DNA of 64,000 bases from Hyperoodon ampullatus (lineage: Eukaryota > Chordata > Mammalia > Artiodactyla > Ziphiidae): the NCBI GenBank assembly GCA_949752795.1, contig OX457061.1:125074152-125138151 (forward strand), given 5' to 3'. Position 1 is the first letter of the stretch; each line of letters opens with the position of its first letter. A program made the position numbers and the translations under genes. Of this stretch, positions 11,346 to 23,109 are shown one piece after another. Under the pieces are notes generated by a model that was not told the DNA's origin, made no database searches, and saw only the letters and a list, made by a program, of their open reading frames with translations.

Positions 11346-12951
11346 GATAAAACAGAAACGTCACGCCGCGTGAGAAACACCACCTAGGTCTTATGTGTCT
11401 ACACGGTAGGTGTCATATACACACGGCACAAAATATGTGTGGAAACCTCACCACACATCAATGGGGCTCCAGGGTTGGTAAGGGGGTGAGATGTGGGACG
11501 CAGTGACCAGTCGGCCTGGAGGCAGAGGGGACCTATACAGTGAGTGTCACATCGCCAGCTGTGCGGAAGCCAGGAAGCACCTTTCATGGAAGAGGACTAT
11601 GTGGCACAGACGCCAACTGGGCGCCCCGACGGGTGTGGACAGCACGCTGAAGGGAAGAACACTACCAGGGGCTACGCAGACGCTCAAGCCTGGACGTTGT
11701 GACCGGTTAGCCTAGCAGGTAGGAGTGCGATGCGATCACGGCAATGAATAAAAATACAGTATGAATAAAGGATTAACACATGAATGTGGAGGAAGGACGG
11801 GGTTTAAGAAACCAGAGGAGCGACAAGAACAGATTTCAAGCCTGGATGACGTGGCGGGGAAACACCCTTTGTCTAGAGAACAGGGAGGCTGTCTAGATAA
11901 AGTTTAGTTTGAAAGGGGTTTTATATACATGACTGGAGGGAAATGGCTTGAAACTAAAAAGTGATCAGTTGTTCTTAGGCAGAAAGACCAGCAAAGAGGA
12001 GACAGAGCCATCTGAGGTTCAGAGGAGTTAAGTAGCTCGTCAGCAACCGGAGTACACGAGCGAGGTCTGACGCTCGCTTACACTTACAGGAATTCAGTAG
12101 CACTTACGGGAATTCGCTCTCCTGAAGCCCATGGTTTCTCTGTGCTGCTCGCTCAAAAGTCCTCTACTTGGGCAAGCAGGGGCTGACAGGAGAGGTGACC
12201 CAATCCACACCCTAGATGGCTGTCAGGATTCCTCTTGCTGGGGGCGTAAAGAATGGAGGTGTTTTGTAATCATGCCTGGGATCCAGGTGGTCTCCACTCC
12301 CATCACTTCCCCCTCTCCGGCAACATGCTCAGTTGAGTATCAATATAATCCAGGAGAGATTTCAAAGTGGGTATTGTATACTCTCGAGGTAAATCCCAAA
12401 TACGTTCTCATACTCCTCAGCTGGTTTGGTGGATGCCCAAAATCTTGAACATTCCCCTCAGTACTCACGCGCAGTATTATTTCACTTTAATTTAAGACTT
12501 GACCCTCAGGAGAGAAAGGAGTACATTTTTCTTCCAGATTTATTTATGCTACATCTTCCGCCTAACTGCTGATATTATTCTCTTCTTTGGAACACAGAAA
12601 TCTTTTGACTTCCGGACATAACTTTTGTCTCTAGGGTCACGCTCTCCCCAACAACTAAGCTGATGCCCTAATGCTACCTTCTAGAAGTGCTCTTTCCTCT
12701 GTTATATTTTGTCTCTATCATAGGTCTTGTCCGGGACTGTTACTTTTAGCCCCTGCCATTTAGACACGTAAAATTGGGCTTTCTCAACCCTGATTTTCTT
12801 TGCCATTTATCATAGGTCCTCCTAAAGACAATCCTTAACCTCAGTACTTCGGTGCAGAATATCAAGGACTCATTTATCTGGAAAAATCATAAGAAACTGG
12901 AAATAGCAGTTGCCTCTGGGAAGAGAACTGGGGACCAGAATGAATATAATT
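11346..12951. other. Mostly unassigned stretch
   Basis: No confident repeat. A short MIR-like motif ('aggttcagaggagttaagta') occurs near 12016-12036. A 105-codon open frame at 12131-12448 on the + strand shows no domain. Confidence 0.35.
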
Positions 12952-12963
12952 TGTCCAATTTCT

Positions 12964-13174
12964 TTTTTTTTTTTTTTTTTTTGCGGTACGCGGGCCTCTC
13001 ACTGTTGTGGCCTCTCCCATTGCAGAGCACAGGCTCCGGACGCGCAGGCTCAGTGGCCATGGCTCACGGGCCCAGCCGCTCCGCGGCATGTGGGATCTTC
13101 CCGGACCGGGGCACGAACCCATGTCCCCTGCATCGGCAGGCGGACTCTCAACCACTGCGCCACCAGGGAAGCCC
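12964..13174 (-). mobile_element. CHR-2 SINE (S2)
   Basis: Antisense CHR-2: the poly-T (A-tail complement) starts near 12962 and the tRNA-like head ends at about 13174. The target duplication 'tgtccaatttctttt' occurs at 12952-12966 and 13175-13189. The head keeps the A-box and B-box-like motifs. Confidence 0.97.
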
Positions 13175-13384
13175 TGTCCAATTTCTTTTTAAAAAAATTT
13201 AAAAATTTTTTACCCTGCACACAAATAAGCTAATAAAATTAATTATTTAAATCTAAAAAATCTATATACAGTCCTTATAGTGGTGCTGGTACCCTCTGCC
13301 AATTAAATTTTCTTATTAAAAACAAAAAGTCTTCACATCTACTAAGTCTAATTCCCAGACCTCATCATGGGAAAAAAGAAATGG

Positions 13385-13605
13385 ACATTCATTGATCTTA
13401 TATGATATGCCAGATACTTTATCATTTCATTAATCCTAATAAAATCCAAAATTCACAATATTCTAAGAGGAATATTATTATTTATACTTTATAGTGAAGG
13501 AACCAAGGCTCAGTCAGAGAGGTTTAGTCACTCCCCCAATGTCACACAGACAACAAGTATTTGAGGCGGGAATAGAAGCCAGGCATGTGTGCCTTCTAAG
13601 TTCCT
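13385..13605 (+). mobile_element. MIR SINE
   Basis: The MIR core and 3' flank are visible: 'tatgccagatactttatcat', then 'aaccaaggctcagtcagaga', 'tcactcccccaatgtcacac' and 'ggcgggaatagaagccaggc'. This matches the well-known MIR order. It is old and diverged. Confidence 0.75.
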
Positions 13606-13812
13606 GTTTTGCTTTGCCCACTCATAAAAGTATCTACAGGGCTCAGCTTCCCTTTGATGAAAATATAAGCACCATTCATGACACTGCTTTTGATAAATGT
13701 ATAATATATTCTTCTTACATGTTAACCATCCTCATCTGGCTCAAGCAGCTTAAATACTTAAAACCCAATACTGAGACACTGCCACATGCTCTTTTCCTCA
13801 CCATCAGCTCTT

Positions 13813-15535
13813 TTTTTTTTTAAACGTCTTTATTGGAGTATAATTGCTTTACAATGGTGTGTTAGTTTCTGCTTTGTAATAAGTGAATCAGCTATACATA
13901 TACATATATCCCCATATCTCCTCCCTCTTGCGTCTCCCTCCCATCCTCCCTATCCCACCCCTCCAGGTGGTCACAAAGCACCAACCTGATCTTCCCGTGC
14001 TATGCGGCTGCTTTCCACGAGCTATCTATTTTACACTTGGTACTGTGTATATGTCCATGCCACTCTCTCACTTCGTCCCAGCTTACCCTTCCCCCTCCCC
14101 GTATCCTCAAGTCCATTCTCTACGTCTGCATCTTTATTCCTGTCCTGCCCCTAGCTTCTTCAGAAAAAAAATTTTTTTTTAGATTCCATATATATATATG
14201 TATTAGCATACGGTATTTGTTTTTCTCTTTCTTACTTCACTCTGTATGACAGTCTCTAGGACCATCCACCCCATTACAAATAACTCAATTTTGTTCCTTT
14301 TTATGGCTGAGTAATATTCCATTGTATATATGTGCCACACCTTCTTTATCCATTCGTCTGTTGATGGGCATTTAGGTTGCTTCCGTGTCCTAGCTATTGT
14401 AAAGACTGCTGCAGTGAACATTGTGGTACATGACTCTTTTTGAATTATGGTTTTCTCAGGGTATATGCCCAGTAGTGGGATTGTTGGGTCATATGGTAGG
14501 TTTATTTTTCGTTTTTTAAGGAACCTCCATACTGTTTTCCATAGTGTCTGTATCAATTTACATTCCCACCAACAGTGCGGGAGGGTTCCCATTTCTCCAC
14601 ACCCTCTCCAGCATTTATTGTTTGTAGATGTTTTGATGATGGCCCTTCTGACTCGTGTGAGATGATCCCTCATTGTGGTTTTGACTTGCATTTCTCTAGT
14701 GATTAGTGATGTTGAGCATCCTTTCATGTGTTTTTTGGCAATCTGTATATCTTCTTTGGGGAAATGTCTATTTAGATCTTCTGTCCATTTTTGGATTGGG
14801 TTGTTTTTTTTTTTATATTGAGCTGCATGAGCTGCTTGTGTATTTTGGAGATTAATCCTTTGTCAATTGCTTCATTTGCAAATATTTTCTCCCATTCTGA
14901 GGGTTGTCTTTTCATCTTGTTAATGGTTTCCTTTGCTGTGCAAAACCTTTTAAGTTTCATTAGATCCCATTTGTTTATTTTTGTGTTTCTTCTCATTTCT
15001 CTAGGAGGTGGGTCAAAAGGATCTTGCTGTGATTTATGTCATAGAGTGTTCTGCCTATGTTTTCCTCTAAGAGCTTTATAGTGTGTGGCCTTATATTTAG
15101 GTCTTTAATCCATTTTGAATTTATTTTTGTGTATGGTGTTAGGGAGTGTTCTAATTTCATTCTTTTACATGTAGCTGTCCAGTTTTCCCAGCATCACTTA
15201 TTGAAGAGGCTGTCTTTTCTCCATTCTTGGCTCCTTTATCAAAGGTAAGATGACCATATGTGCATGGGTTTATCTCTGGGCTTTCTATCCTGTTCCATTG
15301 ATCTGTATTTCTGTTTTTGTGCCAGTACCATACTGTCTTGATTACTGTAGCTTTGTAGTATAGTCTGAATTCCAGGAGCCTGATTCCTCCAGCTCCGTTT
15401 TTCTTTCTCAAGATTGCTTTGGCTATTCGGGGTCTTTTGTGTTTCCATACAAATTGTGAAATTTTTTGTTCTATTTCTGTGAAAAATGCCATTGGTAGTT
15501 TGATAGGGATTGCATTGAATCTGTAGATTGCTTTT
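13813..15535 (-). mobile_element. 5'-truncated L1, antisense, with decayed ORF2 end
   Basis: A 1.7-kb L1 inserted in reverse. Its 3' UTR and poly-A complement are at the left edge (13811-13822), and the C-terminal part of ORF2 (reverse transcriptase/endonuclease protein) runs leftward from 15535. The peptide 14727-14203 carries hallmark ORF2 C-terminal motifs such as CWWECK and [15 protein letters not shown]. Other ORF2 pieces lie in different frames (14996-14772, 15492-15157), so frameshifts and stops have inactivated it. The target duplication 'caccatcagctctt' / 'caccatcggctctt' lies at 13799-13812 and 15536-15549. The fairly clear motifs suggest a moderately young copy. Confidence 0.95.
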
Positions 15536-15689
15536 CACCATCGGCTCTTAAGAAGAGGGATATCCCACCACAGACTGTCTCCCTTCAGACAGGACTTCGC
15601 CCAGTGAAAGCTCCATTCTTTCTCCTCCCCTAACCAGGGTTCATCCAGCTCATTACAGTCAACATGTGGGGCTGTGCTGGGGAGAGGGG

Positions 15690-15856
15690 GGAGCCATCCT
15701 GGGCAAAATGGGACGTGTAGCAGCATCCCTGGCCTCTACCCACTGGATGCCACAAGTACAGTGTAGCACACCCACATCAAGCCGAGAACCAAGAACATAT
15801 CCGGGCGTCACCCGCTGTATACTGAGGGCAGAGTCTCCCCGCATGGGGAACCACTG
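15690..15856 (-). mobile_element. MER20-type hAT element, antisense
   Basis: The reverse complement reads 'cagtggttccccatgcgggg' at the start and contains 'ggccagggatgctgctacac', the diagnostic MER20 core. A sense copy with the same core lies at 29566-29745. It is a non-autonomous DNA transposon without coding sequence. Confidence 0.7.
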
Positions 15857-16876
15857 CTCTAAACCCACATTGAACATAAAAATAGGTATCTCAGCTGTGA
15901 TGTGGATAAAAACAAAGGCTCATGGCCATCAGAACACCATGCTCACATGAAATGTTCCCAGTACAGGTATTCTCCACATTCAACAGCTGAGGAAAGTGTA
16001 GACTTGAGAAAACTATCCTTTTCCACATCTAAAATTATGATGTCCTGGAATGGAATTCTAACTCAGATGTGACTAACCCCAAATCTCATGCTCCTCCTTA
16101 TAATTATAATATGAAGCAGTAATGTGCTATAACAGAAAGCTTCTTGCCATCATTATAAATTTTTTAAATTTTTAAATTTTTTAAAAAGATACATTTTAAC
16201 TGCAGCATGGCTAGATATAATGTTGGAAGAAACAGTCATGTGGCAGACATATCAATGCAGAACAAAAATACTTGTAAGTGTGAAGATTTTCTCTCTATTC
16301 TTTATTTTCTGAATTTTTATTTTATAATTTCTGAAATATGTTAAAACAGGTTCTAGAGTTTTGATACAGAAATGATCTTTTCCTTCTGGAGTGCATTCAT
16401 CACCAGAAGTCTAAGAACTGGTTAATAAAACCAGGTGTTTCTGGGAGGATCCACATCCATCCAAGTTTCTTGGAAAGCAATTATTTACTCTTTCTTCTCA
16501 GTAAATAATAAAAGACAATAAATAAAAGACAAGTATTAGGTTGACAACTGCAAAGAGTAACCCACCACATTCTCCCTTAAATGGCTTGTGCTCAATCGGC
16601 AAAGGCTGGGAGGTACCAGTGAAAAATGCATCCTCTCCAAATTGGTACTTAATTGGATTGTCCCAGGAGAAGATGTGGAGGGCAGTGACTCTGGATGCAG
16701 GTCCCAGAGAACGTTCTCCCCAGATGCTAGTTGTCCCCTTCAGCTGCTCCTGCTGGCAGCAGCCCCAGAGGGCCCTCACCAGCTGCCTGCGACAGCCGTC
16801 ACTGGGTTTCTCCCACCTCGTGTCATCCGAGAGCTGCTCCTGGAGGAGCGGAGAGTACGGTCACACCACCGCTAAA
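15857..16876. other. Single-copy stretch
   Basis: No repeat recognised. The 144-codon + strand frame at 16541-16975 overlaps the inverted repeat and another open frame, and has no domain. Confidence 0.4.
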
Positions 16877-17420
16877 CTGGATGAAATCTGTGCACAGGGG
16901 AGGGGGTTGAGCGGTGGTTACACGTGCTGCAGAGACCAGCTGCCGTGTGCAACCCAGAGGGCTTTGAGTCACTAAATAACGTTTCTTGACATCCCACAGT
17001 GGTCCTGGGAGGACAGCACTCAAAGACCTCTTCCAGGACACCCAGGGACCACTGTGGGACGTCAAAAATGTTATTTAAAGCAGCAGTCCCCAACATTTTT
17101 GGCACCAGGGACCAGCTTCATGGAAGACAATTTTTCTGCAGACAGGGCAGGGGAGGGGGATGGTTCAGGCGGTAATGTAAGCGATGGAGAGCGATGCGGA
17201 GCGGCAGATGAAGCTTCGCTCGCTCGCCCGCCACTCACCTGCTACTGTGCGGCCTGGGTCGTAACAGGCCCCGGACCGGTACCAGTCCACGGTCCGGGGG
17301 TTGGGGACCCCTGTTTTAAAGGATTCAAAGCCCTCTAGATTGCACAGGGCAGCTGGTCTCTGCAGCACATGTAACTGCCCCTCAGCCCCCTGACCTCTGC
17401 ATAGATTTCCTTCTGTCCAG
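16877..17420. repeat. Long inverted repeat, right arm split by a hAT element
   Basis: The left arm (about 16877-17011) is the reverse complement of the right arm, which exists in two pieces (17039-17080 and 17322-17420) because a 233-bp hAT transposon sits inside it. Matching landmarks are 'gtgctgcagagaccagctgc', 'agagggctttga', 'taaataac' and 'tcccacagtggtcc'. By eye the arms agree at roughly 85%. The loop is about 27 bases (17012-17038). No terminal TG/CA or clear target duplication was found outside the arms, so it could be an old palindromic DNA transposon or a local inverted duplication. Confidence 0.85.
17081..17313 (-). mobile_element. Non-autonomous hAT (Charlie-type) transposon
   Basis: The ends are short inverted repeats ('cagcagtccccaac' at the left, 'gttggggacccctg' at the right), and the body has the familiar 'gaagcttcgctcgctcgccc' and 'ggaccggtaccagtccacgg' blocks. 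The 8-bp target duplication 'atttaaag' / 'ttttaaag' (17073-17080, 17314-17321) is the hAT size. It inserted into the right arm of the inverted repeat. Strand follows the usual consensus orientation. Confidence 0.9.
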
Positions 17421-17796
17421 GGAAAGCGCCACCTGAGCCCTTGATCTAGACCACACTGGCAACCCTACCTCCAGTTCTGTCTAATCTCAGGGCTTTAATA
17501 CACTGATCAAGAACCCCCAATGTTTCCTTGTATGCCCGCTCATAAGGAGCAATAGCACACCTGCAAATAAAGCTGTAAGAACATCCCTGGGTAACCTACA
17601 CTTTGTCAAGGAATAATATTCAACTGAAATCTACAAGGACGAAGCAGAAGTTTGTGGCAACTAGCTCCACCTTTTCAGCCTGCAAGCCTTGCTTGGACAA
17701 AGTAAAATCTCACCACGTGGGGGCAACTGAACACAAACAGAAGCTCGGGCAAGATCCTAGGTACCTAAGGCACCACCTCGATAAAAGTACCACATG
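17421..17796. other. Short unassigned stretch
   Basis: No repeat or exon recognised. A 64-codon open frame at 17603-17797 has no domain. Confidence 0.4.
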
Positions 17797-18019
17797 AGAG
17801 GGGTGGGGGGAGGGGCAAGCAAGGGGAAGCGGATTAAGAGGTGCAGGCTGCTAGGCATAAAATTAAATAAGATAAAAGGACGTAATGTACAGCACAGGGA
17901 AAATAACCCATGTTTCATAGTAACTTTAAATGAAGTATAATCTGTAAAAATATAAGTCATTACACTGTACACCTGAAACTAATATAACATTGTAAATCAA
18001 CTGTATTTCAATTTTTAAA
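17797..18019 (+). mobile_element. L1 3' UTR fragment
   Basis: G-rich stretch (17800-17815), 'atgtacagcacaggg', 'acactgtacacctgaaacta' and 'acattgtaaatcaactgtat' mark an L1 3' UTR in sense orientation, resembling the one at 22005-22235. Confidence 0.8.
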
Positions 18020-18214
18020 AAGTCAATAATGCCGAATTCTGGTATATATCCCTAAGATGAGACAAAATCTCCAACTATTTTAATCATGTATTTTTGCAGA
18101 ACACATAAAGAGTGAGCTGAAGAAATGTGTTACCCAGAAGACAGAGAGAGGAAAGAGAAAGCCAAACCCAACATCTATCACAAGTTGATGCACTCCTTTT
18201 TGAAAGTGGATTAA

Positions 18215-18880
18215 GGTAAATTTTAAAATAAATCAAATTATCACTTTAGAAAACCAGAATGACAATTCCTCAAAATGCAAAGCAGAGTTACCATGTGACC
18301 CGAAAATCCCATTCCTAAGTATATATCCAAGATGAACGAAAACAAATGTCAACACAAAAAACTCATACATGAATGTTCAGAGCGGCATAATCCACAATAG
18401 CCAAAAAGTGGAAACAACCCAAATCTCCACCACCTGGTGAATGGAGAAACAAAGTGGCATGGCCATATAATGAAATATTATTCAGCCATGAAAAAGGAAT
18501 GAGGGACTGATACAGCCTACAATGTAGATGAACTGTGAAAACATTATGCTAAGTGAAAGAGGCAAGGCACAAAAGGTCACTCGTTGTTTGACTGCACTTA
18601 CATGAAATGTCCAAAATAGAAAAATCCATAAAGACAGAAAGTAGACCACTGGTTGCCCAGGACTGGGGAGTGGGTAAGGGCGGGGAGGAAGTCGACAGTG
18701 ATTGTTGATGAGTTCCAGGTGTCTTTTTAAGGGTGACAAAAGTGCTCTAAAACTGATTATGATGATGGTTGCACAGCTCATGAATATACTAAAAAACGTC
18801 AAATTATACAATTCAAGTTGGGGAATTGAACAGTATGTGAACAATATCTCAATAAAGCTGTTAAAAAAAACCACAAGCAA
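18215..18880 (+). mobile_element. Old L1 3' end (L1M type)
   Basis: Order of landmarks: 'ttaccatgtgacccgaaaat', 'cggcataatccacaatagcc', 'gaaatattattcagccatga', 'gtagaccactggttgcccag' and 'tatctcaataaagctgtt' before an A-rich end at about 18860. It covers the ORF2 end and 3' UTR of an old L1 with no usable frame. The - strand open frame at 18910-18482 is its shadow. Confidence 0.8.
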
Positions 18881-19525
18881 AGCAAATAAATAGAAAGATA
18901 CAACTCTCACTGATTCCAGAGAAAAAATTCCAGACAGTCAACTCTGTAACTTAGTATGACAACAGTCCCATTGGCCCTTTTGGAGTAAATATCAAGGGCA
19001 ACCTTGGCACACAAAGGAACAAAAGCTGTGAATCCCTTTCCCTTCGTGTTTTCCAGCTTCTGAAAATACAGAAGGAAAATAAAAAGGGGGGTGAGTTTGA
19101 TTATGACCCCTGTTGTATTTTCACCATATTGGAAAGAAAATATATTGGATCAAAACAAGATACAAGTGGTGTCGTCAAATGTTTTAAATTAATGAAATAT
19201 TTAATTCTTTCTAAATTCCTTCCCAACAGCTATACTAATAACACTTAGCACACATGCTCCCTATGTCCGCAGTAGCTAACATATAAAAGTTCATGTCTCA
19301 CCACTTACATTTTGCAGAAAAGCATGCAATGTTAAAGGCAAAAAAGCAAATTTTAAAATGTATACTTGGAAAGAACAAATATTATGGAAACAGTAGCATA
19401 TACATTATTTGTGTAGTCTAAAATGAATATATAAAAATAACATAGTACATAATATCAGATTCTCTCATTCTGAAGTACATTGTTAAAAATGAAAATTCCT
19501 CCATTTAAGCCTACAGATCTATTAT
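18881..19525. other. A+T-rich single-copy stretch
   Basis: No repeat family or exon recognised. Confidence 0.4.
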
Positions 19526-19540
19526 TGAAATATTAAAATT

Positions 19541-19855
19541 TTTTTTAATTTATTTATTTTACTTATTTATTTTTGGCTGTGCTGGGTCTTAGTTGCTACA
19601 CGCAGGCTTTCTCTAGTTGTGGCAAGTGGGGGCTACTCTTCATTGTGGTGCGTGGGCTTCTCAGTACAGTGGCTTCTCTTGTTGTGGAGCACGGGCTCTA
19701 GGCACGCAGGCCTCAGTAGTTGCAGCACGCGGCCTAAGTAGTTGTGGCGCAAGGGCTTAGTTGCTCCGCGGCATGTGGGACCTTCCCAGGCCTCAAACCC
19801 GTGTCCCCTGCATTGGCAGGTGGATTCTTAACCATTGTGCCACCAGGGAAGTCCC
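19541..19855 (-). mobile_element. CHR-1-type SINE, full length
   Basis: Antisense SINE of about 315 bp with the CHR head at the right ('ccaccagggaagtccc'), and the middle segment ('gcaagtgggggctactcttc') that CHR-2 copies lack. The poly-A complement is at the left. Target duplication 'tgaaatattaaa' at 19526-19537 and 19856-19867. Diverged more than the CHR-2 copies, consistent with an older subfamily. Confidence 0.93.
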
Positions 19856-20074
19856 TGAAATATTAAATTTTAAATGGGCCCCTTTATAAGCAACGTTCTA
19901 TAGCACAAGCAAATATTAAAATAATATTTTTAATGAACATTGTAAATCTCTATAAAGAATCCACCTGTCCATATATGAAGGCATAATTATGAATTTGTAA
20001 ATATTCTTTTCTAGGACATAAGAGAATATATTTGTAGTCTTAGACCGTATATTAAAAAAAAATAACCATAACAT

Positions 20075-21115
20075 TAAAAGTTGACAAATTGGACCTCAAA
20101 GAAAATAAAAAATCAAGGTATACCATTAATAAAATGAATATGCAAGCTATAGACTAGAAGACACATGCAATACATATATCTGACAAAGAACTCGGATGCA
20201 GAATATGTGAGTAATTCCTACAACACAAAAATAAGAAAAATAAATTTTTTTTACAAATGAACAAAATACTGGGACACGTCACAAACGATGACAAACATAG
20301 GCCAATATAATATGAAATGCTGTAGAATATCTTAAGTTATCAGAGGAACACAAATTAAGATCACCATGAGATACCAAGGCACACACGTTAGAATGGATAA
20401 AATTGAAAAGACTGACAGCATCAAGTACAAACAAGGACGTGGAGCAATGAGAACTCTCACACTTTGCTGATGAGGGTAGAATGACACAACCTCCTCAAAA
20501 AAATTTCAGTAGTTTCTTGTAAAATCAACCTACCCTGTAATCCAGCAATTCTACTCCTAGTTATCAACTCAAGAGAAATAAACACACAGGTGTGCAAAAA
20601 GACTTCTACGAAAAAGTTTACGGCAGCAACTTCCTAACAGTCAAAAACTGACAACAACCCAAATGTCCATTGCTATGGTCTGAATGTTAGTGTCCCCTCA
20701 AACTCATTATGTTGAAACCTAACCTCCAAAATGATGGTATTAGGAGGTGTAATCAACTTTGGGAGGTGATTAGATCATGAGGGCAAACCTCCATGCATGG
20801 GATTAGTGCCCTTATAAAAATGACCCACGAGAGCTCCCTTGCCTCTTCCACCATGTGAGGACATAGCAAGAAATGAGCAGTCTGTAACCCAGAAAAGGGC
20901 TCTCACCAGAACCCAACCAGGCTGGCACCTTCATCTTGGACTTCCAGCTCCAGAGCTGTGAGCAATATATCTCTGCTGTTTATGAGCCACTCAGTCCATG
21001 ATATTTTGTGATAACAGCCCAAAATAACTAAGACCTCCATCAACAGGAGAATGGTTAAACTGTTTCACACCTTTTCATTCCACTATATGGTATGAATTCC
21101 TTAGTATCACCTTTC
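20075..21115 (+). mobile_element. Old L1 (ORF2 region) interrupted by an MLT1
   Basis: 'aaattggacctcaaagaaaa', 'gagataccaaggcacacacg', 'ctgtaatccagcaattctac' and 'acaacccaaatgtccat' follow the L1 ORF2 distal part in sense orientation. The text resumes after the MLT1 as 'caacaggagaatggttaaac'. All frames are broken. Confidence 0.8.
20671..21035 (+). mobile_element. MLT1-type solo LTR inside L1
   Basis: Starts 'tgctatggtctgaatgttag' and carries the MLT1 motif series including 'cccttataaaa' and 'ccatgtgaggac'. The 5-bp target duplication 'tccat' (20666-20670 and 21036-21040) fits the ERVL/MaLR class, and joining the L1 flanks restores the expected L1 order. Both ends are therefore well fixed. 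Confidence 0.93.
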
Positions 21116-21729
21116 AATTTACTAATTTTCTCTCTGACTGGGTCTCGCCATCAGTTCATCCAGTTTAATAAATCTGTTTTATATCAGTGATCCTGTTATT
21201 TATTTCTAGAATTTCTAACTTGTTCTCTTTTGTATTCATCTATTTTAGTTCTGCTCACTGTTTCATAATTTCTTGCTCTTTTATGGATGTCACTCCTTTA
21301 GCTTTCAAAGTCATTATCAACTTTGTCTCTTTTTAAATTTGTCTCCTTATTGTTGACTGTGTTGGCTATCCTCCTTAATATCAGATCTTCTGACGTGTCT
21401 TAGTAATTTATACTGACTTGCCTGAGAAAGTGTCTCTCTTTGCCTGACTCTTCCTCCTCCTCCCTGCTTTCTTATCTAGAGGTTTGTAAGCGTCCCCTGA
21501 AGCCCCAATTCAGGACCACGTCTTATACTTGCAGTGCAGGTTTTCTATCCCATGGAATACGGCAGATACCGGAGAGCCAGTTGACATTAGATTTGGTTGG
21601 GTACCTGCCTCTAATCCTTTCTTTCTCCCTTTGTAGGTGTGCAGCTTTGTATAATCCACTGACCTGTAAAGGTGCTGCAGCATTTTTTTCCAGCTTCCTC
21701 TTCTGAGAAAGGAAACTTCACCCCAGTCT
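21116..21729. other. Unassigned T-rich stretch
   Basis: Contains long pyrimidine-rich text resembling antisense LINE sequence, but I cannot place it with confidence. An 88-codon frame at 21440-21706 shows no domain. Confidence 0.3.
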
Positions 21730-22235
21730 CCTGTATTAAGAAGCTATCAGTACTGTGGGTCTATTTCTTTTCTGTTATATTTGTTAGCTTTGTTTTTTAG
21801 ATTCCACATACAAGTGAAAACGCGCAATATTTGTCTTTTGTCTGTCTGACTTATTTCACTAAGCATAATGCCATCCAGGTCCATCCATATTATCACAAAT
21901 GGCAAGATTTCTTTTTTTGGCTGAGTAATATTCCATTGTGTGTGTGTGTGTGTGTGTGTATATCACATATTCTTTATCCATTCATCTACTGATGGACACT
22001 TAGGTGCCCAGTGGATGCCAAAGGGGAGGGGGTGGGATGAGGGGCAAAATAGGTGAAGGGGATTAAGAAGTACAAACCATGAGTTATTTGTTATCAGTTA
22101 CAGGACAAAATGTACAGCACAGGGAACACATTCAATACTTTAAAACAACTTTGAATGGTGTGTAATCTATAAAAATATTCATCACCATGCTGTGCACCTG
22201 AAACTAATATAATACTTAAGTAAATCATACATTAA
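21730..22235 (+). mobile_element. L1 insertion with 5' inversion
   Basis: 21730-22004 is antisense L1 ('aagcataatgccatccaggt', 'gctgagtaatattccattgt'), and at about 22005 it switches without a gap to sense L1 3' UTR ('caaaatgtacagcacaggga', 'acctgaaactaatataatac'). Inverted 5' segment joined to a sense 3' segment is the known product of twin priming during L1 insertion. A (GT)n run (21937-21960) lies in the inverted part. The CHR-2 S3 begins at its A-rich end. Confidence 0.8.
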
Positions 22236-22448
22236 GGGCTTCCCTGGTGGCACAGTGGTTGAGAGTCCACCTGCCGATGCAGGGGACACGGGTTCGTGCC
22301 CCGGTCCAGGAAGATCCCACATGCCGTGGAGCGGCTGGGCCTGTGAGCCATGGCCGCTGAGCCTGCGCGTCCGGAGCCTGTGCTCTACAACAGGAGAGGC
22401 CACAGCGGTGAGAGGCCTGCGTACCACAAAAAAAAATAATAATAAAAA
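22236..22448 (+). mobile_element. CHR-2 SINE (S3)
   Basis: Complete CHR-2 from 'gggcttccctggtggcacag' to an A/AAT-rich tail. The 9-bp target duplication 'atacattaa' lies at 22227-22235 and 22449-22457. It inserted at the tail of the preceding L1. Confidence 0.95.
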
Positions 22449-22458
22449 ATACATTAAT

Positions 22459-23109
22459 AATTTTTTTAATTTTTAAAGAATTTAGAAATTAATTACATAA
22501 AGAAAGAAAACAAGAAATCAGTACTGTCTACCTCAAAGGGGCTATTTTAATCCTGAAGGAGTCTAGATCTTAGCAGTCTTCAGCCCTACTTACCACTTTG
22601 TTTTATTGTGTTGTTTTGTGTGTGTTCTATGAAGACATAGACCTTGTTTAAATTCATCTACATATTTTAAATTTTCTTTTTTCTTACTTTATATATGACT
22701 CTTCTGTGTTTGGAGCAGGGTCAGTATCAAAATCCACTGGGTTTGTGCATAAGAAGGCCACTAGTGGCCGAGATTATTACAGCTTAAGTAGATACTCATT
22801 TGGAAGTCTGTCAACACAGGAACCTTTCATCATTAAGCCTGCTCTAGTGCCTGGCTTAAATTAGATGTTTATTAAATATTTTGTGAAAGAACGCATGAGC
22901 AGATGAATACACTGTTATGGTTAAAGCTGAGTTCTGAGATGAACTGGTAGACCTTTGGGCCATATTGAGAAAGAATGACCACCACCAAGGTAATGTGGCC
23001 CACATTAGATCTATAAAATTAATATGGGTCATTGTTCCATCTCCTATAGGAAAATCCAGACTTACTACGACGTATAAGATCCACTTCCTTCCAGCATCAC
23101 CTTCCCACA
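22459..23109. other. Single-copy stretch
   Basis: No repeat or credible exon. A 97-codon - strand frame (23149-22856) lacks a domain. Confidence 0.4.

Noticed and set aside
14203..14727. 174-codon frame on - with clear protein motifs
   Set aside because: It is the C-terminal part of L1 ORF2 in a 5'-truncated, frameshifted insertion, not a host gene.
21937..21960. Microsatellites as CRISPR-like or regulatory arrays
   Set aside because: Simple dinucleotide runs without spaced direct repeats; a CRISPR array is not expected in a mammal.
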